This document shows positions 1-8,300 of a stretch of DNA of 64,000 nt, in pieces. The position numbers and the translations under genes were made by a program. Origin of the DNA: Tabrizicola_A sp964393035 (GTDB taxonomy: Bacteria > Pseudomonadota > Alphaproteobacteria > Rhodobacterales > Rhodobacteraceae); assembly GCA_964393035.1 (NCBI GenBank), contig CAYMRX010000001.1, positions 62,001 through 126,000 of the forward strand. Reading direction: 5' to 3'. A model generated the notes under the pieces. That model ran no database searches, was not told the origin of the DNA, and worked only from the letters and a program-made list of their open reading frames with translations. Each line of letters starts with the position of its first letter. Position 1 is the stretch's first letter.

Positions 1-1452
1 CCCATCCATCCACGGACGCACCGCCGTCACGATCAACTCCACCGCACCGGAACGGTCCAACCCCTCGCCCACCGCCAACATGGCAAGGATCATTGCCAAC
101 AGACTGCCATCCACAAATTCCAGGGCTTCATCGCTGTCGATGCAACGGGTCACCAAAATCGTGGTCACCGCCAAAAACGCCAGCACCAGAATCGGCGCAA
201 GATCGAGCGAGGACAGCACGACCACCGCGAGAAGCGCCCCGATGGCAATCGGAGCCTTGGTCCGGCGATAGGCGCGGGTTTTGGGATGGCTGACATCCAC
301 CATATCCATATCGTCCGACAGCCGCTTGATGTCTTCGATCCGGCCTTCCAGCAACAGCGTATCGCCGACCTGCACCACCAATTCGTCCAACTGCCGCCCG
401 ATATTCTGGCTGCGGCGATGGGCGGCCAGCACATAAATGCCATAGCGACGGCGCAGGCGCATTTCGCCCAAGGCCCGACCGATCATATGGCAACCGGGGG
501 TAATAAGAACTTCGACCGTTTCGGTTTCGACCGAGGAAAGCTTGTCCACCACCCGCATATCGGTGCGGTTCTGCATGCCCAAAAGCTCTGTCATTTCGGT
601 GCGCAGAACCACACGGTCTCCGGCCTGAAGCGCCACCGCCTGCAAGTCACGGCGCAGCGACAGATCACCGCGCAACACATCAATCACCCGCACGCCCGAA
701 GGTTTGAACTGCTGCACCTCCAGAACCAGACTGCCGATCAGAACGGAATCTTCCGGGATGGCCACTTCCGTGAAGTATTTCATCCGCTTGCGGTCACCCA
801 AAAGCGTGGCCATGGATTCCCGCACCGGCAAAAGATGCCGCCCCACGGTCGCCATGTAAAACCCGCCCGCCAGCGTCACCGCAATGCCAAGTGGCGCGAT
901 TTCGAACAGCGAAAAATGCGCAAGCCCCGCATCGGCGGCCACGCCATCCACCAACAGGTTGGTCGAGGTGCCGATGATGGTAATCATGCCGCCCAGCACC
1001 GTCATATGGCTGAGCGGGATCAGAAACTTGGACGCGGCCGTATTCAGACGCGCCGCGATCTGGATCACCACCGGGATCATCACCGCCACCAAAGGCGTGT
1101 TGTTCATAAAGGCCGAAGCCACGGCGATGAAACTGAAAAGAACGACAATCGTCGTTTTGGGGCGGTTGCCGACATGGGCCTCGGCCATGCCGATCAGCAT
1201 CTCAACCGACCCGGTACGCACCAGCCCGCCCATCACCATGAACATCAAGACAATCGTCCATGGCGCGGGGTTCGCCAGCACGCCCACCGCCTCTTTCACC
1301 GGCAAAAGACCCAGCAAGATCATCGCGGCAGCCCCCGCGATGGCGGTGACCTCGACCGCGAACGTCTCGCGCACGAAAAATACGAACATCACGGCCATGA
1401 TGGCCAGCGCCATATAAGGTGCAAAATCTGGGCTGACTGCCAATCCGAACAT
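1..1452 (-). CDS. SLC13-family permease with two RCK_C (TrkA-C) domains, 3' end cut by window edge
   Basis: Divalent-anion:sodium symporter-like inner-membrane transporter; the substrate cannot be told from sequence. 484 residues are visible from ATG 1452 and the frame is still open at base 1. Membrane segments fill residues 10-215, with the family motifs NNTP near 117 and GTSTN near 161. Two cytoplasmic TrkA-C/RCK_C-like domains follow (about 225-290 and 305-375), after which membrane helices resume. This split layout is typical of SLC13 permeases with an inserted regulatory region. The gene ends a minus-strand run; the next gene upstream on that strand lies beyond an 80-bp gap. Confidence 0.85.
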   Translation of the reverse strand, partial: MFGLAVSPDFAPYMALAIMAVMFVFFVRETFAVEVTAIAGAAAMILLGLLPVKEAVGVLANPAPWTIVLMFMVMGGLVRTGSVEMLIGMAEAHVGNRPKTTIVVLFSFIAVASAFMNNTPLVAVMIPVVIQIAARLNTAASKFLIPLSHMTVLGGMITIIGTSTNLLVDGVAADAGLAHFSLFEIAPLGIAVTLAGGFYMATVGRHLLPVRESMATLLGDRKRMKYFTEVAIPEDSVLIGSLVLEVQQFKPSGVRVIDVLRGDLSLRRDLQAVALQAGDRVVLRTEMTELLGMQNRTDMRVVDKLSSVETETVEVLITPGCHMIGRALGEMRLRRRYGIYVLAAHRRSQNIGRQLDELVVQVGDTLLLEGRIEDIKRLSDDMDMVDVSHPKTRAYRRTKAPIAIGALLAVVVLSSLDLAPILVLAFLAVTTILVTRCIDSDEALEFVDGSLLAMILAMLAVGEGLDRSGAVELIVTAVRPWMDG

Positions 1453-1532
1453 GTTCTTATTCCCCTGACTGGCCAGTCTTCTACGGCAGGGCGCGAGAAA
1501 AGAGAAGAATATTCTCTACCAAACTTATCGAG

Positions 1533-2420
1533 TTAAACATCCGCCCGCGCACGCGGATTGACCAGCATCAGGCCGCACAGCATCAAGCCCGCCGCAGCCC
1601 AGACCCAGGGGCTGAATCGCTCATCCAGCAGCAGCATGGCCCAGACAATCCCCGAAGCGGTGGTGAAATAAGCCGATTGCGAGGCAAAGACCGATCCGGC
1701 ATGCGCGGCCAGCCAGACGAAACTGGCGTAGAGCAGCGCATGCAGGGCCGATGACCAGATCAGCGCCCATTCGGGCCGCCCCGGCGGCAGCGGCATCGGG
1801 AACCAATGGCCAAGCGCAAGCATGATCGGCACGCAGAAAAACAACCCGGCGAGTGAGGCCCCCAACATCGCCTGAATGGCATCCAATTCGCCGGTTCCGC
1901 GCGCGGCGACATATGTATTTTCAAGGGCATAGAACAGCGGCCCCACCATGGCCACCGGCAGGAACACCACCATGGCCGGTTCGGGCAGGCTGGTTTTGGG
2001 CAAGGCGATCAGCAGAACGCCCGTCAGGCCCAAGATGATCCCAACCATCCGCCGCAGCGAAAACCGGTCCATGCCAAGGCCCAGAGCAATCGGAAAGGCG
2101 ATCAACGGGATCGTGGCGATAATGATCGACATGATCCCGGAGGGCAGTCGCGCGACAGACAGATAGAAGGTGTAATTCGGAATGAGCGTGCCAAGAAAAG
2201 CCACAACAACATAGAATTCCAGTGCGCGCCGGGTGACCGGCAGGCGCTTGCCCCGAAAAAGCGTCAGCGCCGCCAGAACCAGCACACAGACCACCAATTG
2301 CCAGAAGATCAGCCCGAAAGGCGGGTGACCGCTTGACGCCGCGATCTTGCCCAAGGGCTGGGTTGACCCCCAGCCGATCCCGATCAGCGCGAGGATCCCC
2401 GCATAGTGCAGCCGTGTCAT
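1533..2420 (-). CDS. EamA/DMT-family transporter
   Basis: Drug/metabolite-transporter superfamily exporter, 295 residues, with about ten hydrophobic segments arranged as two EamA repeats. The N-terminal GIGWGSTQPLGK is the usual first-helix motif of the family. The substrate is unknown. Its ATG overlaps the TGA of the ymdB-like gene by four bases (ATGA), so the two are probably translationally coupled. A second, unrelated EamA gene lies at 30515-31351. Confidence 0.88.
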   Translation of the reverse strand: MTRLHYAGILALIGIGWGSTQPLGKIAASSGHPPFGLIFWQLVVCVLVLAALTLFRGKRLPVTRRALEFYVVVAFLGTLIPNYTFYLSVARLPSGIMSIIIATIPLIAFPIALGLGMDRFSLRRMVGIILGLTGVLLIALPKTSLPEPAMVVFLPVAMVGPLFYALENTYVAARGTGELDAIQAMLGASLAGLFFCVPIMLALGHWFPMPLPPGRPEWALIWSSALHALLYASFVWLAAHAGSVFASQSAYFTTASGIVWAMLLLDERFSPWVWAAAGLMLCGLMLVNPRARADV

Positions 2421-3229
2421 GGTCCGATCGGCTCCAACCGGCCGCCCTGCCGAACCGGAACGATCCGGGTCGCTTTGCCGGTGCGGTCATCAGTTTCAAC
2501 ATAGACCCCCGACAGCGTGGCCGGGCCATTTGCAGGCTCGAACCGGCTGGAGGACATGCCGGTGATAAACCGCCGCAAGGGCTCCATCTTCTCCATGCCG
2601 ATGACCGAGTTATAGTCACCACACATGCCCGCATCGCTGAGATAGGCCGTGCCGCCGGGCAGGATCATATGATCCGCCGTCGGCACATGGGTATGGGTGC
2701 CGACGACAAGGCTGGCTTGCCCATCGCACCAATGCCCCATCGCCATCTTTTCCGAGGTCGCCTCGGCATGCACATCAATGATCGCGGCCTGAATGGTGGC
2801 CCCGATGCGGTGGGTTTTCAGGATGGTTTCAAGGGCGCTGAAAGGATCGTCGAACGGCCGCTTCATAAAGACCTGCCCCAAGACCTGCGCCACCAGAACC
2901 TTGCGCCCGGACGGTGCATCGAAGATCTTCACACCCCGCCCCGGCGCGACCTTGGAAAAATTCAAGGGCCGGATGATGCGGGTGTCGGCCTCGCAGAACT
3001 GTAGCATGTCCTTTTGGTCAAAGGCATGATCGCCAAGGGTGATGCAATCCGCCCCGGCCTGAAAAATCAGCCGGGCGTGCTCGGCGGTCAGGCCGGCCCC
3101 CTGACTTGCGTTCTCGCCATTGACCACCACAAAGTCGAGCCCCCAGCGCGTACGCAACGCGGGCAGCATTTCGGTAATGACCGCGCGTCCAGCACGGCCC
3201 ATGACATCGCCAAGGAACATCAGTTTCAT
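2417..3229 (-). CDS. ymdB: YmdB-family metallophosphoesterase
   Basis: Homologue of the YmdB/TIGR00282 calcineurin-like phosphodiesterases, which hydrolyse 2',3'- or 3',5'-cyclic nucleotides in characterised members. Metal-binding motifs are visible: MFLGDVMGRAGR at the N-terminus, VVNGENAS, GDHAFDQ and GTHTHVPTAD. I chose ATG 3229 (270 aa) because homology starts at MKLMFLGD; an in-frame start at 3280 would add 17 residues with no family similarity. It heads a two-gene unit with the EamA transporter. Confidence 0.85.
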   Translation of the reverse strand: MKLMFLGDVMGRAGRAVITEMLPALRTRWGLDFVVVNGENASQGAGLTAEHARLIFQAGADCITLGDHAFDQKDMLQFCEADTRIIRPLNFSKVAPGRGVKIFDAPSGRKVLVAQVLGQVFMKRPFDDPFSALETILKTHRIGATIQAAIIDVHAEATSEKMAMGHWCDGQASLVVGTHTHVPTADHMILPGGTAYLSDAGMCGDYNSVIGMEKMEPLRRFITGMSSSRFEPANGPATLSGVYVETDDRTGKATRIVPVRQGGRLEPIGP

Positions 3230-3239
3230 GAAGGCAGGC

Positions 3240-3389
3240 TTAGGTGGGGAATGGCCGCACCGCAAGCCCGCCCGCGACATCGCCCGTCCTGCGGGCGGCG
3301 GAAAACCCGCGAAGCTGGTCGCGCAGCACGAGAGACAGGGCCGCGCTCCACACCAGCGTGCGGAACAGACCGCCGGTCAGCACCGGCAA
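3240..3389 (-). CDS. Possible small membrane protein, TTG start
   Basis: A 49-codon frame between folD and ymdB, ending 10 bases before the ymdB start. It begins with TTG 3389, preceded by AGGGGTG at ribosome-binding distance. The product would have one hydrophobic segment (FRTLVWSAALSLVL) followed by a basic stretch. It is recorded because the reading frame looks protein-like, whereas the overlapping 66-codon ATG frame is Arg/Cys-rich and implausible. No family recognised; it may be chance. Confidence 0.25.
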   Translation of the reverse strand: MPVLTGGLFRTLVWSAALSLVLRDQLRGFSAARRTGDVAGGLAVRPFPT

Positions 3390-3457
3390 AATACACCCCT
3401 AAATGTGCCAGACAACGCAGGCACAATTGCGGACACGATGTATCTGACCAATCGCCT

Positions 3458-3478
3458 CACCGGGGGGATCCCCCGGTG
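3458..3478. terminator. Perfect GC hairpin downstream of folD
   Basis: CACCGGGGG-GAT-CCCCCGGTG, a 9-bp perfect stem with a 3-base loop, 20 bases past the folD stop on the minus strand. There is no T-run on either side, so it would be a weak intrinsic terminator or an RNA-stabilising 3' hairpin. Confidence 0.4.
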
Positions 3479-3498
3479 CAGCAAGAAATCCTGTGGTT

Positions 3499-4389
3499 TC
3501 AGGCCGTCAGGCCCTTAGGCTCGGGCAGGCCATTGGCACGGCAGCAGGCGGTCAGCGTATTGGCCAAGAGGCAAGCGATGGTCATCGGGCCGACACCGCC
3601 CGGCACCGGAGTGATCGCCCCGGCCACAGCTGCCGCGCTTTCGTAATGCACATCGCCGACAAGCTTGGCCTTGCCGTCACGCTCGATGCGGTTGATGCCC
3701 ACATCAATCACCGTCGCGCCGGGCTTGACGAACTCGCCCGTCAGCATTTCCGGGCGGCCCACAGCGGCCACCAGAATATCCGCCCCGCGGCAGACCGCAG
3801 CCAGATCCTTGGTGCGGGAATGGGCGATGGTCACCGTGCAGCTATCGCCCAGCAGCAATTGCGCCATCGGCTTGCCGACGATGTTCGAGCGCCCCACCAC
3901 AACCGCATTCAGACTCGCCAGAGAGCCATGGTGATCGCGCAGCATCATCAGGCAGCCCAGCGGGGTGCAAGGCACCATCGACTTTTGCCCGGTGCCCAAA
4001 AGGCCAACATTGGAAATGTGAAAACCGTCGACATCCTTGGCCGGGTCGATGCGGTTGATGACCAGTTCCGAATTCAGATGAGAAGGCAGCGGCAACTGCA
4101 CGAGAATGCCGTGAACTTTCGGATCGGCGTTCAGGCTGTCGATCAGCGCCAGAAGCGCGGCCTCGCCCGTCTCAGCCGACAGGCGATGTTCGAAAGAAGC
4201 CATCCCAACTTCGATGGTCGAGGCATGCTTGTTCTTCACATAGACCTTGGAAGCCGGATCTTCGCCCACCAGCACAACGGCCAGACCGGGATGAATGCCT
4301 TTTTCCTCTTTCAGTTTTGCAACATGCGCAGCGACCTGTTCGCGCACACCTGCCGCAAAAGCCTTGCCGTCGATCACCTTGGCCGTCAT
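3499..4389 (-). CDS. folD: Bifunctional methylenetetrahydrofolate dehydrogenase/cyclohydrolase FolD (canonical copy)
   Basis: Cytosolic enzyme interconverting 5,10-methylene-THF, 5,10-methenyl-THF and 10-formyl-THF with NADP. It has 296 residues, the normal length. Catalytic features are intact: YVKNK with Tyr50 and Lys54, QLPLPSH, KDVDG, the nucleotide-binding GRSNIVGKP and the C-terminal PVPGGVGPMT signature. It lies 12 bp downstream of a divergent FolD paralogue, in a minus-strand one-carbon cluster with formate-THF ligase. With all catalytic residues present, this copy should be the true bifunctional enzyme. Confidence 0.95.
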   Translation of the reverse strand: MTAKVIDGKAFAAGVREQVAAHVAKLKEEKGIHPGLAVVLVGEDPASKVYVKNKHASTIEVGMASFEHRLSAETGEAALLALIDSLNADPKVHGILVQLPLPSHLNSELVINRIDPAKDVDGFHISNVGLLGTGQKSMVPCTPLGCLMMLRDHHGSLASLNAVVVGRSNIVGKPMAQLLLGDSCTVTIAHSRTKDLAAVCRGADILVAAVGRPEMLTGEFVKPGATVIDVGINRIERDGKAKLVGDVHYESAAAVAGAITPVPGGVGPMTIACLLANTLTACCRANGLPEPKGLTA

Positions 4390-4401
4390 GTCATCTCTCC
4401 C

Positions 4402-5280
4402 TTAAACCGCCGCCGCAAAGGCCGTGCGATAGTGTTCCATTTGCATCCGGGTCGCCAGAACCGCGTTCTTCATCAGGATGGAAACCGTCACCGGCCCCAC
4501 CCCGCCCGGCACCGGCGTAATCCAGCCCGCGACCTTCGAACAGCTTTCGAAATCGGCGTCACCCACGGTTTTCCCCTCGACCCGGTTGATGCCGATGTCG
4601 ATCAGCGCCGCGCCGGGTTTCAACATTTCGCCCGTCACCAGACCGGGCTTGCCCACGGCTACGAAAACCGCATCAGCGGCACGGGAATGCACCGCCACTT
4701 GCCGCGTCATGTGATGACAAACGGTGACGGTCGCGCCCAACCCCATCATCAGAAAGGCGATGGGCTTGCCCACGATCTCGCTGTGACCAATGACGCAAAC
4801 GTCCAGCCCTTCCATCTTGAGCGGCAGGGTCTTCAGTATTTCCACCGCCGCCACGGCCGTGCAGGGGCCAAGCGTCAGGTCGTTGTAGACAATGTTGCCG
4901 ATGCTTGAGGGGTGCATCCCCTCGACATCCTTCAACGGATGCACGGCCTTTTGCAGCGCCTTCACCGGAATATGCGACGGCAGCGGGCGCTGGATGATGA
5001 CGCCATTCACCCGCGGATCGGCGTTCAACCCGGCGATCACGCCCTGCAACTGTTCAAGGCTGATGGTTTCGGGATAATTGCGCGCCTCAAAGGCCACGCC
5101 CGCGGCTTCTGCCGACTTCTGCTGATTGCGAACGTAAAGCTCCGCCGCCGCCACATCGCCCACCGAAATGGAGATCAGCCGCGGCGCCCAGCCTGCCTCG
5201 GTCAGGGCCTGCGCCTCGGCGCGGGTTTCTTCGCGCATCCGCGCCGCAATTGCCTTGCCGTCAATGATGGTCGCCGTCAT
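4402..5280 (-). CDS. FolD paralogue with substituted catalytic residues
   Basis: 292-residue FolD-family protein with the complete fold (GHSEIVGKP nucleotide loop, PVPGGVGPVT signature). Compared with the canonical copy next door, YVKNK becomes YVRNQ, so the catalytic lysine is Gln53; QLPLP becomes QRPLP; and KDVDG becomes KDVEG. The lysine is known to be essential for cyclohydrolase chemistry in FolD/MTHFD enzymes. I infer a dehydrogenase-only, altered-substrate or regulatory role. It sits between folD and the chorismate mutase gene, 9 bp from the latter, so it is probably co-transcribed. Family assignment is firm; function is open. Confidence 0.85.
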   Translation of the reverse strand: MTATIIDGKAIAARMREETRAEAQALTEAGWAPRLISISVGDVAAAELYVRNQQKSAEAAGVAFEARNYPETISLEQLQGVIAGLNADPRVNGVIIQRPLPSHIPVKALQKAVHPLKDVEGMHPSSIGNIVYNDLTLGPCTAVAAVEILKTLPLKMEGLDVCVIGHSEIVGKPIAFLMMGLGATVTVCHHMTRQVAVHSRAADAVFVAVGKPGLVTGEMLKPGAALIDIGINRVEGKTVGDADFESCSKVAGWITPVPGGVGPVTVSILMKNAVLATRMQMEHYRTAFAAAV

Positions 5281-5289
5281 GTCACCCCG

Positions 5290-5592
5290 TCAGGGGCGCG
5301 GCGGCCCCAAAGTTTTTTCTTCCCGCGCGATGGACCAATCAATCAGCCTGCGCCAGAGATCTTCGACCAGATCGGGGTCCAGCGATTGGCGGGTGGCCTC
5401 GGCGCGGACCTTTGCCACCACCTCCTCAACCCGTTCGTCGATCCGGGCGGGCAGGCCGTTCCCCTGCTTCAGTTTGGCCGCGCGATCAATATAGCCCGCG
5501 CGGGCCGTCAGTTGAGCGACAATCCCTGCATCCAGCGCGTCAATCGCCGCGCGCAGATCGGTCATGTCGTGGCAATCCTGCGGGGCCTTCAT
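5290..5592 (-). CDS. Monofunctional chorismate mutase, AroQ type
   Basis: All-helical chorismate mutase (chorismate to prephenate, for Phe/Tyr synthesis), about 100 residues. It carries DLRAAIDALDAGIVAQL and the conserved RAGYIDRAAKLK segment with catalytic Arg and Lys. I prefer ATG 5592, which has GGAAGGACAG just upstream, over ATG 5607, which would place that ribosome-binding site inside the gene. It lies within the one-carbon cluster; the two pathways have no obvious direct link, so this is likely a conserved operon arrangement rather than a functional complex. Confidence 0.85.
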   Translation of the reverse strand: MKAPQDCHDMTDLRAAIDALDAGIVAQLTARAGYIDRAAKLKQGNGLPARIDERVEEVVAKVRAEATRQSLDPDLVEDLWRRLIDWSIAREEKTLGPPRP

Positions 5593-5612
5593 CGCCTGTC
5601 CTTCCATGCGTG

Positions 5613-5637
5613 GGGCGTGAGGTAGTCCCTCACGCCC
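5613..5637. terminator. Perfect 10-bp hairpin between fhs and chorismate mutase
   Basis: Stem GGGCGTGAGG / CCTCACGCCC with a 5-base loop, in the 69-bp gap between the fhs stop and the next start. It has no T-tail. It may protect the fhs mRNA end or reduce read-through rather than stop transcription completely. Confidence 0.45.
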
Positions 5638-5661
5638 GGAAGTTCAAGCTGTGGGGCCGTC

Positions 5662-7338
5662 TTAGAACAGGCCTTCGACGTTGCCTTCGTCATTCAGGCG
5701 GATCACTTCGGCCGACGGAACCTTGGGCAGGCCCGGCATGGTCATGATCTCGCCGCAGATGGCGACGATGAAGCCCGCACCGGCCGACAGGCGCACTTCA
5801 CGCACCGGCACCGAGTGACCGGTCGGCGCGCCGCGCACGGTCGGGTCGGTGGTGAAGGAGTACTGGGTCTTGGCGACGCAGATCGGCAGGTTGCCGTAGC
5901 CGGCAGCTTCCCAGGCCTTCAACTGGTCACGGATCGACTTGTCAGCGATGACTTCATCGGCGTGATAGATGCGCTTGGCGATGGTTTCCAGCTTTTGGAA
6001 CAGCGGCATTTCATCGGGGTAAAGCGGTGCGAAGTTGGCCGCGCCCGATTCTGCCAGTTGCACAACCTTGTGCGCCAGATCTTCGATCCCGGCCGAACCA
6101 TTGGCCCAATGCTTGCACAGGATCGCCTCGGCGCCCTGTTCGGCCACATAGGCCTTGACGGCTGCCACTTCGGCATCGGTGTCGCTGTAGAAGTGGTTGA
6201 TCGCAACCACGACCGGCACGCCGAACGACTTCACGTTGGCGATGTGGCGGCCAAGGTTCGGACAACCTTTCTTGACGGCATCGACGTTTTCAGCGCCGAG
6301 ATCGGCCTTGGCCACGCCGCCGTTCATCTTCATCGCACGCACGGTGGCCACGATCACCGCAGCCGAGGGCTTGAGGGCCGCCTTGCGGCACTTGATGTCG
6401 AAGAACTTTTCCGCGCCAAGGTCGGCGCCGAAACCGGCTTCGGTCACGACATATTCACCCAGCTTCAGCGCGGTCTTGGTCGCGATGACCGAGTTGCAGC
6501 CATGGGCGATATTGGCAAACGGGCCGCCATGCACGAAGGCCGGGTTGTTTTCCAGCGTCTGCACCAGGTTCGGCTGCATCGCGTCTTTCAGAAGAACGGT
6601 CATTGCGCCGTCCGCCTTGATGTCGCGGGCATAGATCGGGGTCTTGGCGCGGGTATAGGCCACCACGATGTCGCCCAGACGCTTTTGCAGGTCTTCCAGA
6701 TCATTCGACAGGCAAAGGATCGCCATGACTTCCGACGCGACCGTGATGTCAAAGCCGGTCTGACGCGGGAAGCCGTTCGACACGCCACCAAGCGACACCA
6801 CGATGTCACGCAGTGCGCGGTCGTTCATGTCCATGACGCGGCGCCACACCACACGGCGCTCGTCGATGCCCAGATCGTTGCCCCAGTAGATGTGGTTGTC
6901 GATCATCGCCGACAAAAGGTTGTGGGCCGAGGTGATGGCGTGGAAGTCACCGGTGAAGTGGAGGTTCATTTCCTCCATCGGCACGACCTGCGCCATACCG
7001 CCACCCGCAGCACCGCCCTTCATCCCGAAGTTCGGGCCAAGCGAGGCTTCGCGGATGCAGATCACGGCCTTTTTGCCGATGCGGTTCAGGCCATCGCCCA
7101 GACCCACGGTGGTGGTGGTCTTGCCTTCGCCTGCCGGGGTCGGGTTGATCGCGGTCACGAGGATCAGCTTGCCGTCTTTCTTGCCGGCCAGCGACTTGAT
7201 GAACTCTTGGCTCACCTTGGCCTTGTCATGGCCATAGGGCAGCAGGCTTTCGGAGGGGATGCCAAGCTTGGCCCCGATCTCCATGATGTTCTTCTTCTTC
7301 GCTTCGCGCGCAATCTCGATGTCGGTTTTGAAGGCCAT
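5662..7338 (-). CDS. fhs: Formate--tetrahydrofolate ligase
   Basis: ATP-dependent synthesis of 10-formyl-THF from formate and THF, cytosolic homotetramer. It has 558 residues, the usual family length. The P-loop TPAGEGKTTTT lies at residues 67-77, followed by FGMKGGAAGGG and the conserved MKMNGGVAK. It is first in a minus-strand cluster with chorismate mutase and two folD genes. Together these would convert formate to methylene-THF, or run in the oxidative direction to detoxify methyl groups and formaldehyde. Confidence 0.97.
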   Translation of the reverse strand: MAFKTDIEIAREAKKKNIMEIGAKLGIPSESLLPYGHDKAKVSQEFIKSLAGKKDGKLILVTAINPTPAGEGKTTTTVGLGDGLNRIGKKAVICIREASLGPNFGMKGGAAGGGMAQVVPMEEMNLHFTGDFHAITSAHNLLSAMIDNHIYWGNDLGIDERRVVWRRVMDMNDRALRDIVVSLGGVSNGFPRQTGFDITVASEVMAILCLSNDLEDLQKRLGDIVVAYTRAKTPIYARDIKADGAMTVLLKDAMQPNLVQTLENNPAFVHGGPFANIAHGCNSVIATKTALKLGEYVVTEAGFGADLGAEKFFDIKCRKAALKPSAAVIVATVRAMKMNGGVAKADLGAENVDAVKKGCPNLGRHIANVKSFGVPVVVAINHFYSDTDAEVAAVKAYVAEQGAEAILCKHWANGSAGIEDLAHKVVQLAESGAANFAPLYPDEMPLFQKLETIAKRIYHADEVIADKSIRDQLKAWEAAGYGNLPICVAKTQYSFTTDPTVRGAPTGHSVPVREVRLSAGAGFIVAICGEIMTMPGLPKVPSAEVIRLNDEGNVEGLF

Positions 7339-7525
7339 GTCTTACTCCCAAGGGGGCGAACTATCCCGTTTACGACCTGATAGCGGGCATCACTGGCTTT
7401 GGAAGGTGTTTTTCCGACCTGTCCCGCACGTTTTTCGCCAGAGCCGGTTTCCGATGGGAAATATGTGCGCCAAAGCGACGCCTGCACGCAGGATCAGGCC
7501 GCGACTGGCGAAGGCCACGACAGGC

Positions 7526-8125
7526 CTAGGCACGCCGCGCATCCTCCAGATGCGCCCAAACCGGTTGGTCGGGAACGTGCAGCCGGATGGTTTCGCCCAA
7601 GGTGAAGGTGCCTTCCCGTTCGACCCAAGCTGTCACGCCACGGCGCGCCACGGCAGCCGGTTTGAATTTCTTGCCAAAACCGGGATGGCGGGTCTCGATC
7701 GGGCGGGCGGGCAGCGTGCAGGGGCGGTTGTTCATATCCACCACCAAGGTCGCACCGTTCGCCCCTTGCAGGCGCGATGAGGGCGGCAGGTGGCTGAAAT
7801 CCGGGATCCCTTCGATCACCATCGTGGCGCCCACCAAGGCCGGATCAAGGGTGTCCAGCCCCATTTCAGCGGCAATGGCCGCCAGATCTTCCGCCGAAAG
7901 GACGGAGAATTGCCGCGTGTTGCGAATCTCGGTGTCGCGCGGATATTGGCCCAGCACCCGACTGCACGACGGGCGCGTCAGCCCGCCATGCGCTTCGCCT
8001 TCGGGGCCGGCAAAGCTGGCGTGCAGCGTGGTTTGGTGTTCGCTTTCCAATGCCGCGTCGCGATCGGCCACATGGCCAAGCCAGACAATGCGCCCGGTAA
8101 ATTGCGTCGGTTTCAGCGCGCTCAT
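7526..8125 (-). CDS. MOSC domain-containing protein
   Basis: 199-residue MOSC-fold protein, related to the C-terminal domain of molybdenum-cofactor sulfurases and YiiM-type proteins; likely binds sulfur or Moco through a conserved Cys (RPSCSRVLGQYP here). Homology begins at MSALKPTQF, so I use ATG 8125; the longer frame from 8257 runs through the ftsH terminator region and is not protein-like. The gene stands alone between fhs and ftsH. Confidence 0.75.
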   Translation of the reverse strand: MSALKPTQFTGRIVWLGHVADRDAALESEHQTTLHASFAGPEGEAHGGLTRPSCSRVLGQYPRDTEIRNTRQFSVLSAEDLAAIAAEMGLDTLDPALVGATMVIEGIPDFSHLPPSSRLQGANGATLVVDMNNRPCTLPARPIETRHPGFGKKFKPAAVARRGVTAWVEREGTFTLGETIRLHVPDQPVWAHLEDARRA

Positions 8126-8255
8126 AGCATCTCCAGAACAAAAGCAGCGGCGAAAGGAAAACCGCGCAGCACCATCGCCGCAACCAGGATTGTTCACGCC
8201 ACCCTGCGGCAGATCGCCGATCTGCGCCAAGATGCCCAACGCCGGGCACAAATGC

Positions 8256-8288
8256 AAACCCCGAAACCTTGCACAGGCTTCGGGGTTT
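8256..8288 (-). terminator. Terminator-like hairpin downstream of ftsH
   Basis: AAACCCCGAA and TTCGGGGTTT arms around a 13-base loop, starting 12 bases past the ftsH stop on the minus strand. Only a weak T-rich tail follows. Position and perfect stem make it the probable 3' end of the tol-tilS-ftsH transcript. Confidence 0.55.
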
Positions 8289-8300
8289 CAGTGCTTGTTC

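Noticed and set aside
286..1536. 416-codon His-rich plus-strand frame
   Set aside because: Mirror of the SLC13 permease gene; the His-rich composition comes from antisense Met/Val-rich membrane codons.
3230..3460. 6S RNA or other structured RNA upstream of ymdB
   Set aside because: The position is reminiscent of 6S RNA loci, but I could not find the long open-bubble hairpin that defines 6S RNA.
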